NCBI GenBank assembly: GCA_946800325.1
Contig: OX326956.1
Coordinates: forward strand, 12,441,167-12,505,166
Length of the DNA: 64,000 nt
Source: Luzula sylvatica
Taxonomy: Eukaryota; Streptophyta; Magnoliopsida; Poales; Juncaceae
Direction of reading: 5' to 3'
Shown here: positions 1 to 12,600 of the stretch, one piece after another
How positions within the stretch are numbered: the first letter of the stretch is position 1
How the letters are laid out: every line of letters starts with the position of its first letter
Made by a program: the position numbers and the translations under genes
Notes under the pieces: model-generated
Seen by the model: only the letters and a program-made list of their open reading frames with translations
Told to the model about the DNA's origin: nothing
The model's database searches: none

Positions 1-3000
1 GTCATCAATTGCGGAGTATTTTGAGCACGGAATAAAATTGAGTACTTTGCTATTGTCACACTTCAATTATAACATTTTTTTTAAAAAAATCACAATTTTA
101 TTTTTAAAAGGTGCTAGACTATTTTTTTGCATTTTTACGAATTTTTTGAATAAATTGAAATTTGTGTGTGTTAGTCTTCAATTACGGAGTATTTTTAGTG
201 CGACACAAAAATGAATATTTTGCTTGTGTTACACTTCAATTTACTATTTTTTTTAAAACATATCCTAAATTTATTTTTTGAAGGTGTTAAACTTCTCTTT
301 TTGCATTTTTACGAAAATTTCGAAAAAAATGAAATTTGTGTGTGTTAGTCTTCAACTACGGAGCACATTAAGTACGACATGAAAATTGAGTATTTTGGTT
401 GTGTTACACTTCAATTTTAACATTTATTAAAATAAATCTTAATTGAATTATTTGAAGGTGTTAGACTTCAGTTTTTGCATTTTGAAGAAATTTTTGAAAA
501 ATTTGATATATGTGTGTGTTAGTCTTCAATTACGGAGTATTTTGAGTACGACATGAGAATAGAGTATTTTACTTGTGTTACACTTCAATTTTGACATTTA
601 TACAAAAAATATCTTAATTGAATTATTTGAAGGTGTTAGTCTTCTGTTTTTGCATTTTTATGAAGTTTTTGAAAATATTGAAATTTGTGTGTGTTAAGTC
701 ATCAATTATGGAGTATTTTGAGCACGGAATAAAATTGAGTATTTTGCTTGTGTTACACTTCAATTCTAACATTTTTTAAAAAAAAATCACAAATTTTTTT
801 TAAAAGGTGTTAGACTTATTTTTTTTTGCATTTTTACGAATTTTTTGAATAAATTGAAATTTGCGTGTGTTAGTCTTCTATTACGGAGTATTTTTAGTGC
901 GACACGAAAATAAATATTTTGCTTGTGTTACACTTCAATTTTAGTATTTTTTTTAAAACATATCCTAAATTTATTTTTTGAAGGTGTTAAACTTCTCTTT
1001 TTGCATTTTTACGAAAATTTCGAAAAAATGAAATTTGTGTGTGTTAGTCTTCAACTACGGAGTACATTAAGTACGACATGAAAATTGAGTATTTTGCTTG
1101 TGTTACACTTCAATTTTAACATTTATTAAAATAAATCTTAATTGAATTATTTGAAGGTGTTAGACTTATGTTTTTGCATTCTTATGAAGTTTTTGAAAAT
1201 ATTGAAATTTGTGTGTGTTAAGTTATCAATTGCGGAGTATTTTGAGCACGGAATAAAATTGAGTATTTTGTTTGTGTTACACTTGAATTCTAACATTGTT
1301 TTAAAAAAAATCACAATTTTTTTTTAAAAGGTGTTAGACTTATTTTTTTTGCATTTTAACGAATTTTTTGAATAAATTTAAATTTGTATGTGTTACTCTT
1401 CAAGTACGGAGTATTTTTTGTGCGACATGAAAATGAGTATTTTCCTCGTGTTACACTTCAATTTTAGTATTATTTTTAAACATTTCCTAAATTTATTTTT
1501 TGAAGGTGTTAAACTTCTCTTTTTGCATTTTTACGAAATTTTTGAAAAAAAATGAAATTTGTGTGTGTTAGTCTTCAATTACGGAGTATTTTAAGTACGG
1601 CATGAAAATTGAGTAGTTTGCTTGTGTTACACTTCAATTTTAACATTTATTAAAATAAATCTTAATTCAATTATTTGAAGTTCTTAGACTTCAGTTTTTG
1701 CATTTTGAAGAAATTTTTGAAAAATTTGAAATTTGTGTGTGTTAGTCGTCAATTACGGAGTATTTTGAGTACGACATGAGAATATAGTATTTTGCTTGTG
1801 TTACACTTCAATTTTAACATTTATAAAAAAAATATCTTAATTGAATTATTTGAAAGTGTTAGACTTCTGTTTTTGCATTTGAATGAAGTTTTTGAAAATA
1901 TTGAAATTTGTGTGTGTTAAGTCATCAATTGCGGAGTATTTTGAGCACGGAATAAAATTTAGTACTTTTCTATTGTTACACTTGAATTATAACATTTTTT
2001 TAAAAAAAATCAGAATTTTATTTTTAAATGGTGCTAGACTTATTTTTTTGCATTTTTACGAATTTTTTGAATAAATTGAAATTTGTGTGTGTTAGTCTTC
2101 AATTACGGAGTATTTTTAGTGCGACACGAAAATGAATATTTTTCTTGTGTTACACTTCAATTTAATATTTTTTTTTAAAACATATCCTAAATTTATTTTT
2201 TGAAGGTGTTAAACTTCTCTTTTTGCATTTTTACGAAAATTTCGAAAAAAATGAAATTTGTGTGTGTTTGTCTTCAACTACGGAGGACATTAAGTACGAC
2301 ATGAAAATTGAGTATTTTGCTTGTGTTAAACTTCAATTTTAACATGTATTAAAATAAATCTTAATTGAATTATTTGAAGGTGTTAGACTTCAGTTTTTGC
2401 ATTTTGAAGAAATTTTTGAAAAATTTGATATATCTGTGTGTTAGTCTTCAATTACGGAGTATTTTGAGTACGGCATGAGAATAGAGTATTTTGCTTGTGT
2501 TACACTTCAATTTTAACATTTATACAAAAAATTATCTTAATTGAATTATTTGAAGGTGTTAGACTTCTGTTTTTGCATTTTTATGAAGTTTTTGAAAATA
2601 TTGAAATTTGTGTGTGTTAAGTCATCAATTGTGGAGTATTTTGAGCACGGAATAAAATTGAGTATTTTGCTTGTGTTACACTTCAATTCTAACATTTTTT
2701 TAAAAAAAATCACAAATTTTTTTTAAAAGGTGTTAAACTTATTTTTTTTGCATTTTTACGAATTTTTTGAATAAATTGAAATTTGCGTGTGTTTGTCTTC
2801 TATTACGGAGTATTTCTAGTGCGACACGAAAATGAATATTTTGCTTGTGTTACACTTCAATTTTAGTATTTTTTTTAAAACATATCCTAAATTTATTTTT
2901 TGAAGGTGTTAAACTTCTCTTTTTGCATTTTTACGAAAATTTAGAAAAAATGAAATTTGCGTGTGTTAGTCTTCAACTACGGAGTACATTAAGTACGACA

Positions 3001-5086
3001 TGAAAATTGAGTATTTTGCTTGTGTTACACTTCAATTTTAACATTTATTAAAATAAATCTTAATTGAATTATTTGAAGGTGTTAGACTTCAGTTTTTGCA
3101 TTTTGAAGAAATTTTTGAAAAATTTGATATATGTGTGTGTTAGTCTTCAATTACGGAGTATTTTGAGTACGACATGAGAATAGAGTATTTTGCTTGTGTT
3201 ACACTTCAATTTTAACATTTATACAACAAATTATCTTAATTGAATTATTCGAAGGTGTTAGACTTCTGTTTTTGCATTTTTATGAAGTTTTTGAAAATAT
3301 TGAAATTTGTGTGTGTTAAGTCATCAATTGCGGAGTATTTTGAGCACGGAATAAAATTGAGTATTTTGCTTGTGTTACACTTGAATTCTAACATTGTTTT
3401 AAAAAAAATCACAATTTTATTTATAAGGTGTTAGACTTATTTTTTTGCATTTTTACGAATTTTTTGAATAAATTGAAATTTGTGTGTGTTACTCTTCAAT
3501 TACGGAGTATTTTTAGTGCGACATTAAAATGAGTATTTTGCTCGTGTTACACTTCAATTTTAGTATTTTTTTTAAACATATCCTAAATTTATTTTTTGAA
3601 GGTGTTAAACTTCTCTTTTTGTATTTCAACGAAATTTTCGAAAAAAAATGAAATTTGTGTGTGTTAGTCTTCAATTACGGAGTATTTTAAGTACGGCATG
3701 AAAATTGAGTAGTTCGCTTGTGTTACACTTCAATTTTAACATTTATTAAAATAAATCTTAATTGAATTATTTGAAGGTGTTAGACTTTAGTTTTTGCATT
3801 TTGAAGAAATTTTTCAAAAATTTCAAATTTGTGTGTGTTAGTCTTCAATTACGGAGTATTTTGAGTACGACATGAGGATAGAGTATTTTGCTTGTGTTAC
3901 ACTTCAATTTTAACATTTATAAAAAAAATATCTTAATTGAATTATTTGAAGGTGTTAGACTTCTGTTTTTGCATTTAAATTAAGTTTTTGAAAATATTGA
4001 AATTTGTGTGTGTTAAGTCATCAATTACGGAGTATTTTGAGCACGGAATAAAATTGAGTACTTTGCTATTGTCACACTTCAATTATAACATTTTTTTAAA
4101 AAAAATCACAATTTTATTTTTAAAAGGTGCTAGACTTATTTTTTTGCATTTTTACGAATTTTTTGAATAAATTGAAATGTGTGTGTGTTAGTCTTCAATT
4201 ACGGAGTATTTTTAGTGCGACACGAAAATGAATATTTTGCTTGTGTTACACTTCAATTTACTATTTTTTTTAAAACATTTCCTAAATTTATTTTTTGAAG
4301 GTGTTAAACTCCTCTTTTTGCATTTTTACGAAAATTTCGAAAAAAATGAAATTTGTGTGTGTTAGTCTTCAACTACGGAGTACATTAAGTACGACATGAA
4401 AATTGAGTATTTTGCTTGTGTTACACTTCAATTTTAACATTTATTAAAATAAATCTTAATTGAATTATTTGAAGGTGTTAGACTTCAGTTTTTGCATTTT
4501 GAAGAAATTTTTGAAAAATTTCATATATGTGTTTGTTAGTCTTCAATTACGGAGTATTTTGAGTACGACATGAGAATAGAGTATTTTGCTTGTGTTACAC
4601 TTCAATTTTAACATTTATACAAAAAATTATCTTAATGGAATTATTTGTAGGTGTTAGACTTCTGTTTTTGCATTTTTATGAAGTTTTTGAAAATATTGAA
4701 ATTTGTGTGTGTTAAGTCATCAATTGCGGAGTATTTTGAGCACGGAATAAAATTGAGTATTTTGCTTGTGTTACACTTCAATTCTAACATTTTTTTAAAA
4801 AAAATCACAATTTTTTTTAAAAGGTGTTAGACTTATTTTTTTGCATTTTTACCAATTTTTTTAATAAATTGAAATTTGCGTGTGTTAGTCTTCAATTACG
4901 GAGTATTTTTAGTGCGACACGAAAATGAATATTTTGCTTGTGTTACACTTCAATTTTAGTATTTTTTTTTAAACATATCCTAAATTTATTTTTTGAAGGT
5001 GTTAAACTTCTCTATTTGCATTTTTACGAAAATTTCGAAAAAAATGAAATTTGTGTGTGTTAGTCTTCAACTACGGAGTACATTAA
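1..5086. repeat. Satellite array, tetrameric HOR (left block)
   Basis: AT-rich tandem satellite with a monomer of about 175 bp. Four monomer types alternate. Type A carries CTACGGAGTACATTAAG, type B ACGACATGAGAATAGAG, type C TAAGTCATCAATTGCGGAG, and type D TTTTTAGTGCGACACG. One A-B-C-D round is about 698 bp: the type-C mark GTCATCAATT recurs at 1, 698, 1222, 1921, 2621 and about 3320. The 698 to 1222 step is only three monomers because type B is missing. All monomers share the core TGTTACACTTCAATTTTA and the GAAGGTGTTAGACTTC box. The array continues left of the window. Short open frames of 60-80 aa inside it come from the type-C monomer reading open and recur with the repeat, so they are not genes. 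A centromeric role is inferred only from monomer length and HOR structure. Confidence 0.95.
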
Positions 5087-6622
5087 GGGCATGTTTGATT
5101 TGAGGGATTTTGGTGTATTCCATGGACATATCCTGTATTTGGGTTAAAATCCAGTGTTTGATTTCCCTTGTACATGTATTTTAGGGATGAAATCCAGGTA
5201 CTTTGTAATACAGAAAAATTAAGTGGATAACAAAATACAGGGACAAGCTGCCCATCTTCGCTTCTTCTTCTCGTCTTCTGCTGGCGCCAAACAATAGCTA
5301 GCTGTTCCTTCCCTCTCTTCGATCTCAGCCATGGCATTCCCGCTTCTCAATCCCCTTGTCTCCACTCAATCGCCCACATCCAAGCCGTTCTTTTCTTCTC
5401 TAGTAAAACCAGTCGCCAATAATCCCTCGCAAATACCACCAATTCAGATCCTCCACGGATGCACTCGCCAAAATAGCAGAAATTTCGAACTCTTTTTGTT
5501 CTCTCCTCATTCTTGGTTAGTGTTCGTTTTACTATGCTTAATTAATTTAAAATAAAATCAGAGCAGTTTTGCTTATTTGTTTACACCAAAAATCGTTGAA
5601 TTTTTGGGTTGCTTCTAAAAATTCAAGTTAATGAAGGTTTTAGGTTAATTGGAGTTGCTAAATAGGATTAATAGTGAAATTGATCGGTTAATCAGGTTTT
5701 TCGTTCTCTGGAGAGACCGAACCATACAAAGTAACGGAGAGGGGAATAGAATATACTGAACATTTGAAAAATGTATTCGTGATACTGATAAGTACAGGGT
5801 GCTTCAATTTTTCAGTGAAGATCTTAATTTTTGAGTCAATTGCTATTTTGTGTCTCATTTTTTTTGTAACTCATAAGTGCAATGTGCCTCTTTAATTTGT
5901 CTCAGATTCTTAATGTGGTACCAGTTAGAAATTGGTGAAGTATATATTTGGTATCATTTTAGGAATCCACCCGTCATTCCCTCCTTGCCAATCTCATTCG
6001 TCACTCATGAATTTGGTATTATTTCTTTCAGGGGTATTGCTGATAATTCCCAATTTATAGGGGCATTTAAGATAATTTGCAGTTTATAGGTTTGGCGAAA
6101 AAGGCGAGATTTGGTGACCGAGACGTCCAAATTTGTAGGGCATTTAATGATAATTAGCATTTTTTCCGTAATAGCGTTGCGTTAAACAAAAAGATTTATA
6201 TTGTGATGATAGTGCAAATTGGATCTCATTTGGGATAATTATTTTTATTTGTGGTAATTTTTCATGTTAAATTTTAATTTAATTTTTTTATATTTAATTT
6301 GTATTTTATTATATCAAATATTGAAATGAGGTGTTTAATTTGTATTTTATTATATCTAATTATGTTATACTTTCATTTGAATGAGGTGTTTAATAAATTA
6401 TGGATTAATTTTATAATATCATTAATTTATAGAAGCATTAATTTTATAACTAATTCATAAATCATGGATTTCAAAACTAAAATCAAACAATTAATTTTTG
6501 TATACATGATTTTGCAATCCAATTAATCAAACAACTAGCATGGATGGTAAAATACATGTATAAGCATATCCATGTATTTCATCTATCCATGTATTTCAAA
6601 ATACTTCAAATCAAACATGCCC
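5087..6622. mobile_element. PIF/Harbinger-type non-autonomous DNA transposon in the satellite
   Basis: A 1,536 bp non-satellite block has terminal inverted repeats starting GGGCATGTTTGATTTGA at the left, with the exact complement at the right end. It is flanked by a TAA direct repeat (5084-5086 and 6623-6625). The satellite reads continuously once the element and one TAA are removed (ACATTAAG...). A 3-bp TWA target duplication and a GGGCATGTTTG-type terminus are known marks of PIF/Harbinger and Tourist-like elements. No transposase frame is visible, so it is non-autonomous. Subterminal stretches at both ends repeat CATGTATTT-like motifs. The interior (5,230-6,170) is richer in GC and looks like captured gene sequence. 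Confidence 0.88.
5331..5757 (+). pseudogene. Gene-like fragment carried inside the Harbinger-type element
   Basis: A leader-like stretch (CTTCTTCTTCTCGTCTTCTG) precedes an ATG at 5,331 in a good plant context. The frame begins MAFPLLNPLVSTQSPTSKPF and is Ser/Pro-rich with few acidic residues, as in plastid transit peptides. It reads open to 5,553. A second short stretch near 5,693-5,780, preceded by a CAG acceptor-like site, reads FSFSGETEPYKVTERGIEYT. The two look like first and second exons of an ordinary nuclear gene with an intron between them, captured by the transposon (Pack-type capture). I do not recognise the parent gene. No downstream exons can be followed with confidence, so it is treated as a captured, probably non-functional fragment. 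Confidence 0.45.
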
Positions 6623-9600
6623 TAAGTATGACATGAAAATTGAGTTTTTTGCTTGTGTTACACTTCATTTTTAACATTTTTAAAATAAATCTTAATTGAA
6701 TTATTTGAAGGTGTTAGACTTCAGTTTTTGCATTTTGAAGAAATTTTTGAAAAATTTGAAATTTGTGTGTGTTAGTCTTCAATTAAGGAGTATTTTGAGT
6801 ACGACATGAGAATACAACATTTTGCTTGTGTTACACTTCAATTTTAACATTTATAAAAAAAAATATCTTAATTGAATTATTTGAAGGTGTTAGACTTCTG
6901 TTTTTGCATTTATATGAAGTTTTTGAAAATATTGAAATTTGTGTGTGTTAAGTCATCAATTGCGGAGTATTTTGAGCACGGAATAAAATTGAGTACTTTG
7001 CTATTGTTACACTTCAATTATAGCATTTTTTTTAAAAAAATCACAATTTTATTTTTAAAAGGTGCTAGACTTATTTTTTTGCATTTTTACGAATTTGTTG
7101 AATAAATTAAAATTTGTGTGTGTTAGTCTTCAAATACGGAGTATTTTTAGTGCGACACGAAAATGAATATTTTGCTTGTGTTACACTTCAATTTACTATT
7201 TTTTTTAAAACATATCCTAAATTTATTTTTTGAAGGTGTTAAACTTTTCTTTTTGCATTTTTACGAAAATTTCGAAAAAAATGAAATTTGTGTGTGTTAG
7301 TCTTCAACTACGGAGTACATTAAGTACGACATGAAAATTGAGTATTTTGCTTGTGTTACACTTCAATTTTAACATTTATTAAAATAAATCTTAATTGAAT
7401 TATTTGAAGGTGTTAGACTTCAGTTTTTGCATTTTGAAGGAATTTTTGAAAAATTTGATATATGTGTGTGTTAGTCTTCAATTACGGAGTATTTTGAGTA
7501 CGACATGAGAATAGAGTATTTTGCTTGTGTTACACTTGAATTTTAACATTTATAAAAAAATATCTTAATTGAATTATTTGAAGGTGTTAGACTTCTGTTT
7601 TTGCATTTAAATGAAGTTTTTGAAAATATTTGAATTTGTGTGTGTTAAGTCATCAATTACGGAGTATTTTGAGCACGGAATAAAATTGAGTACTTTGCTA
7701 TTGTCACACTTCAATTATAACATTTTTTAAAAAAAAATCACAATTTTATTTTTAAAAGGTCCTAGACTTATTTTTTTGCATTTTTACGAATTTGTTGAAT
7801 AAATTGAAATTTGTGTGTGTTAGTCTTCAATTACGGAGTATTTTTAGTGCGACACGAAAATGAATATTTTGCTTGTGTTACACTTCAATTTACTATTTTT
7901 TTTAAAACATATCCTAAATTTATTTTTTGAATGTGTTAAACTTCTCTTTTTGCATTTTTACGAAAATTTCGAATAAAATGAAATTTGTGTGTGTTAATCT
8001 TCAACTACGGAAATTTTGCTTGAGTATTTTGAGTACGACATGAGAATACAGTATTTTGCTTGTGTCACGACATGAGTCTTCAATTACGAAAATTTCGAAA
8101 AAAATGAAATTTTTGTGTGTTAGTCTTCAACTACGGAGTACATTAAGTACGACATGAAAATTGAGTATTTTGCTTGTGTTACACTTCAATTTTAACATTC
8201 ATTAAAATAAATCTTAATTGAATTATTTGAAGGTGTTAGAATTCAGTTTTTGCATTTTGAAGAAATTTTTGAAATATTTGATATATGTGTGTGTTAGTCT
8301 TCAATTACGGAGTATTTTGAGTACGACATGAGAATAGAGTATTTTGCTTGTGTTACACTTCAATTTTAACATTTATACAAAAAATTATCTTAATTGAATT
8401 ATTTGAAGGTGTTAGACTTCTGTTTTTGCATTTTTATGAAGTTTTTGAAAATATTGAAATTTGTGTGTGTTAAGTCATCAATTGCGGAGTATTTTGAGCA
8501 CGGAATAAAATTGAGTATTTTGCTTGAGTTACACTTCAATTCTAACATTTTTCGAAAAAAAATCACAAATTTGTTTTAAAAGGTGTTAGACTTATTTTTT
8601 TGCATTTTTATGAATTTTTTGAATAAATTGAAATTTGCGTGTGTTAGCCTTCAATTACGGAGTATTTTTAGTGTGACACGAAAATGAATATTTTGCTTGT
8701 GTTACACTTCAATTTTAGTATTTTTTTTAAAACATATCCTAAATATAGTTTTTGAAGGTGTTAAACTTCTCTTTTTGCATTTTTACGAAAGTTTTGAAAA
8801 AAATGAAATTTGTGTGTGTTAGTCTTCAACTACGGTGTACATTAAGTACGACATGAAAATTGAGTATTTTGCTTTTGTTACACTTCAATTTTAACATTTA
8901 TTAAAATAAATCTTAATTGAATTATTTTAAGGTGTTAGACTTCAGTTTTTGCATTTTGAAGAAATGTTTGAAAATTTTGATATATGTGTGTGTTAGTCTT
9001 CAATTACGGAGTATTTTGAGTACGACATGAGAATAGAGTATTTTGCTTGTGTTACACTTCAATTTTAACATTTATACAAAAAATTATCTTAATTTAATTA
9101 TTTGAAGGTGTTAGACTTCTGTTTTTGCATTTTTATGAAGTTTTTGAAAATATTGAAATTTGTGTGTGTTAAGTCATCAATTGCGGAGTATTTTGAGCAC
9201 GGAATAAAATTGAGTATTTTGCTTGTGTTACACTTCAATTCTAACATTTTTTCATTTTTTAAAAAAAAAATCACAATTTTTTTTTAAAAAATGTTAGACT
9301 TATTTTTTTGCATTTTTACGAATTTTTTGAATTAATTGAAATTTGCGTGTGTTAGTCTTCAATTACGGAGTATTTTTAGTGCGACACGAAAATGAATATT
9401 TTGTTTGTGTTACACTTCAATTTTAGGATTTTATTTAAAACATATCCAAAATTTATTTTTTGAAGGTGTTAAACTTCCCTTTTTGCATTTTTACGAAAAT
9501 TTCGAAAAAAATGAAATTTGTGTATGTTAGTCTTCAACTACGGAGTACATTAAGTACGACATGAAAATTGAGTATTTTGCTAGTGTTACACTTCAATTTT

Positions 9601-12600
9601 AACATTTATTAAAATAAGTCTTAATTGAATTATTTGAAGGTGTTAGACTTCAGTTTTTGCATTTCTATGAAGTTTTTGAAAATATTGAAATTTGTGTGTG
9701 TTAAGTCATCAATTGCGGAGTATTTTGAGCACGGAATAAAATTGAGTACTTTGCTATTGTTACACTTCAATTATAACATTTTTTATAAAAAAATCACAAT
9801 TTTATTTTTAAAAGGTGCTAGACTTATTTTTTTGCATTTTTACGAATTTTTTGAATAAATTGAAATTTGTGTGTGTTAGTCTTCAATTACGGAGTATTTT
9901 TAGTGCGACACGAAAATGAATATTTTGCCTGTGTTACACTTCAATTTACTATTTTTTTTAAAACATATCCTAAATTTATTTTTTGAAGGTCTTAAACTTC
10001 TTTTTTTTTATTTTTACGAAAATTTCGAAAAAAATGAAATTTGTGTGTGTTAGTCTTCAACTACGGAGTACATTAAGTACGACATGAAAATTGAGTATTT
10101 TGCTTGTGTTACACTTCAATTTTAACATTTATTAAAATAAATCTTAATTGAATTATTTGAAGGTGTTATACTTCAGTTTTTGAATTTTGAAGAAATTTTT
10201 GAATAATTTGATATATGTGTGTGTTAGTCTTCAATTACGGAGTATTTTGAGTACAACATGAGAATAGAGTATTTTGCTTGTGTTACACTTCAATTTTAAC
10301 ATTTAAACAAAAAATTATCTTAATTGAATTATTTGAAGGTGTTAGACTTCTGTTTTTGCATTTTTATGAAGTTTTTGAAAATAATGAAATTTGTGTGTGT
10401 TAAGTCATCAATTGCGGAGTATTTTGAGCACGGAATAAAATTGAGTATTTTGCTTGTGTTACACTTCAATTCTAACATTTTTTTTAAAAAAAATCACAAA
10501 TTTTTTTTAAAAGGTGTTAGACTTATTTTTTTGCATTTTTTCGAATTTTTTGAATAAATTGAAATTTGCTTGTGTTAGTCTTCAATTACGGAGTATTTTT
10601 AGTGCGACACGAAAATGAATATTTTACTTGTGTTACACTTCAATTTTAGTATTTTTTTTAAAACATATCCTAAATTTATTTTTTGAAGGTGTTAAACTTC
10701 TCTTTTTGCATTTTTACGAAAATTTCGAAAAAAATGAAATTTGTGTGTGTTAGTCTTCAACTACGGAGTACATTAAGTACGACATGAAAATTGAGTATTT
10801 TGCTTGTGTTACACTTCAATTTTAGCATTTATTAAAATAAATCTTAATTGAATTATTGGAAGGTGTTAGACTTCAGTTTTTGCATTTTGAAGAAATTTTT
10901 GAAATATTTGATATATGTGTGTGTTAGTCATCAATTACGGATTATTTTGAGTACGACATGAGAATAGAGTATTTTGCTTGTGTTACACTTCAATTTTAAC
11001 ATTTATACAAAAAATTATATTAATTGAATTATTTGAAGGTGTTAGACTTTTGTTTTTGCATTTTTATGAAGTTTTTGAAAATATTGAAATTTGTGTGTGT
11101 TAAGACATCAATTGCGGAGTATTTTGAAGCACGGAATAAAATTGAGTATTTTGCTTGTGTTACACTTGAATTCTAACATTGTTTTAAAAAAAATCACAAT
11201 TTTTTTTTGAAAGGTGTTAGCCTTATTTTTTTGCATTTTTACGAATTTTTTGAATAAATTGAAATTTGTTTGTGTTACTCTTCAATTACGGAGTATTTTT
11301 AGTGCGACATGAAAATGAGTATTTTGCTCGTGTTATACTTCAATTTTAGTATTTTTTTTAAACATATCCTAAATTTATTTTTTGAAGGTGTTAATCTTCT
11401 CTTTTTGCATTTTTACGAAATTTTCAAAAAAAAATGAAATTTGTGTGTGTTAGTCTTCAATTACGGAGTATTTTAAGTACGGCATGAAAATTGAGTAGTT
11501 TGCTTGTGTTACACTTCAATTTTAACATTTATTAAAATAAATCTTAATTGAATTATTTGAAGGTGTTAGACTTCAGTTTTTGCATTTTGAAGAAATTTTT
11601 GAAAAATTTGAAATTTGTGTGTGTTAGTCTTCAATTACGGAGTATTTTGAGTACGACATGAGAATAGAGTATTTTGCTTGTGTTACACTTCAATTTTAAC
11701 ATTTATAAAAAAAAAATCTTAATTGAATTATTTGAAGGTGTTAGACTTCTGTTTTTGCATTTATATGAAGTTTTTGAAAATATTGAAATTTGTGTGTGTT
11801 AAGTCATCAATTGCGGAGTATTTTGAGCACGGAATAAAATTGAGTATTATGCTTGTGTTACACTTCAATTCTAACATTTTTTCATTTTTTAAAAAAAAAA
11901 TCACAATTTTTTTTTAAAAAATGTTAGACTTATTTTTTTGCATTTTTACGAATTTTTTGAATAAATTGAAATTTATGTGTGTTAGTCTTCAATTACGAAG
12001 TATTTTTAGTGCGACACGAAAATGAATATTTTGCTTGTGTTACACTTCAATTTACTATTTTTTTTAAAACATATCATAAATTTATTTTTTGAAGGTGTTA
12101 AACATCTCTTTTTGCATTTTTACGAAAATTTCGAAAAAAATGAAATTTGTGTGTGTTAGTCTTCAACTACGGAGTACATTAAGTACGACATGAAAAATGA
12201 GTATTTTGCTTGTGTTACACTTCAATTTTAACATTTACTAAAATAAATCTTAATTGAATTATTTGAAGGTGTTAGACTTCAGTTTTTGCATTTTGAAGAA
12301 ATTTTTGAAAAATTTGATATATGTGTGTGTTAGTCTTCAATTACGGAGTATTTTGAGTATGACATGAGAATAGAGTATTTTGCTTGTGTTACACTTCAAT
12401 TTTAACATTTATACAAAAAATTATCTTTATTGAATTATTTGAAGGTGTTAGACTTCTGTTTTTGCATTTTTATGAAGTTTTTGAAAATATTGAAATTTGT
12501 GTGTGTTAAGTCATCAATTGCGGAGTATTTTGAGCACGGAATAAAATTGAGTATTTTGCTTGTGTTACACTTGAATTTTAACATTGTTTTAAAAAAAATC

